From positions 186,001-250,000 of the forward strand of contig NZ_JBHZTH010000002.1 of NCBI RefSeq assembly GCF_046545555.1: a stretch of 64,000 bases of DNA, given 5' to 3'. Positions 63,545-64,000 of the stretch are shown piece after piece. This DNA comes from Winogradskyella sp046545555. Its GTDB lineage: Bacteria; Bacteroidota; Bacteroidia; Flavobacteriales; Flavobacteriaceae. Within the stretch, counting starts at the first letter, position 1. Each line of letters opens with the position of its first letter. The notes under the pieces were generated by a model. That model was given only the letters and a program-made list of their open reading frames with translations. It did no database searches and was not told where the DNA came from. The position numbers were made by a program, and so were the translations under genes.

Positions 63545-64000
63545 ATGAAAAATCCAAAAGAACACTCAAACAAAGGAAATTACAAAACCTTCTTTATAAT
63601 GTTGGCTTGCTCATTTGTAGCAATGTACATAACGATGTATTTAAACACCTATTCCATAGACCACGTATGGTTTAGTTTAACACGATTCTATATGACGTGT
63701 TTAGGAATTTCAACAATGGCAGTAATAATGTGGTTTTTTATGCGAAAAATGTATAATGATAAAAAGAAGAATATCGCAATACTTGCAGGTAGTTTTATAC
63801 TGTTTGTAGGTGCATTAGGGTTGGTAAGAACACAAGCACCAATTATTGGTGATGTCCTTTGGATGAAAGCAATGATACCACATCATTCTATCGCTATTTT
63901 AACAAGTGAAAGAGCAGATATTCAAGACCCAGAAGTTAAGAAATTAGCAGAAGACATTATAAAAGCACAACGTAAAGAAATAGAAGAAATGAAAGCAATG
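63545..64000 (+). CDS. DUF305-family membrane protein (3' end cut off by window)
   Basis: The first 152 codons of a gene with an ATG at 63545 and no stop before the window ends. Two or three membrane helices (NYKTFFIMLACSFVAMYITM, LGISTMAVIMWFF, IAILAGSFILFVGALGL) are followed by the DUF305 region WMKAMIPHHSIAILTS, EVKKLAEDI and KEIEEMKAM, with the family's His-rich PHH. DUF305 proteins accompany copper resistance genes. It starts 12 bases after the HMA gene. Confidence 0.88.
   Translation, partial: MKNPKEHSNKGNYKTFFIMLACSFVAMYITMYLNTYSIDHVWFSLTRFYMTCLGISTMAVIMWFFMRKMYNDKKKNIAILAGSFILFVGALGLVRTQAPIIGDVLWMKAMIPHHSIAILTSERADIQDPEVKKLAEDIIKAQRKEIEEMKAM

Noticed and set aside
63430..63675. Plus-strand frame of 81 codons bridging the HMA and DUF305 genes
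   Set aside because: It runs out of frame across two genes with clear family motifs.
1..64000. tRNA or rRNA genes
   Set aside because: No cloverleaf with acceptor/T-arm consensus or rRNA-like sequence was seen on either strand by eye; a tRNAscan-SE run would settle it.

Overview
The window looks like chromosome of a member of the Flavobacteriaceae (Bacteroidetes). The DNA is AT-rich and most genes lack a Shine-Dalgarno sequence. Several starts are preceded by the Bacteroidetes -7 box TAnnTTTG. The gene content fits: a type IX secretion sorting domain, a fused E1 alpha/beta 2-oxoacid dehydrogenase, a tricorn-type protease, a LytS/LytTR pair, a sigma/FecR/TonB-receptor trio and HYC_CC_PP and GIN-domain proteins. 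I cannot place it below family level. No rRNA, tRNA or CRISPR array was seen.

Layout. 1-19.4 kb is ordinary chromosome, almost all on the minus strand: a partial methyltransferase, a LytTR two-component operon, small exported proteins, a DoxX/AraC pair, the fused E1 enzyme, a large M1-peptidase-like protein with an outer-membrane barrel, a T9SS-exported endonuclease/phosphatase-fold protein, a LOG-family protein and uvrA. 19.5-27.6 kb is a plus-strand accessory block: an amidohydrolase with a membrane insertion, an SH3-MBL (ComEC-like) hydrolase, a DUF2188 protein, an unrecognised 749-residue exported protein and two more unrecognised genes. Its two main transcription units begin with the same conserved, probably structured leader. 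27.6-42.8 kb is housekeeping: Ldh-type oxidoreductase, tricorn-like protease, gamma-glutamyltransferase, ACP phosphodiesterase, glmM, a class V aminotransferase, an LpxL-like acyltransferase, rhomboid protease, TlpA-like lipoprotein and mnmE.

42.8-48.2 kb is the core of an integrative element inserted next to the 3' end of mnmE: tyrosine recombinase, HTH/excisionase-like proteins, a replication-initiator-like winged-helix protein and a DnaC-like ATPase. It is followed by a fragment of an Eco57I-type restriction-modification gene and an intact abiH, which suggests turnover of phage-defence cargo. 49.7-57.1 kb holds a DUF2892 protein, a Crp/Fnr regulator, a TonB receptor/FecR/ECF sigma signalling trio and two acidic lipoproteins built from repeats. 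A two-box motif with fixed spacing precedes both fecR and the first lipoprotein gene, so the trio probably controls the lipoproteins. 57.2-64 kb is a copper/silver-type metal resistance cluster: HYC_CC_PP protein, CusA/CzcA RND pump, TolC-like protein, HMA-MauE protein and the start of a DUF305 protein that runs off the right edge. The right end of the mobile element was not found, so the metal cluster may or may not be its cargo.

The best candidate for an undescribed system is 19.54-26.08 kb: two transcription units with the same leader, whose covarying hairpin suggests an RNA-level or start-proximal regulator, driving a membrane amidohydrolase, an MBL hydrolase and an exported barrel-like protein.
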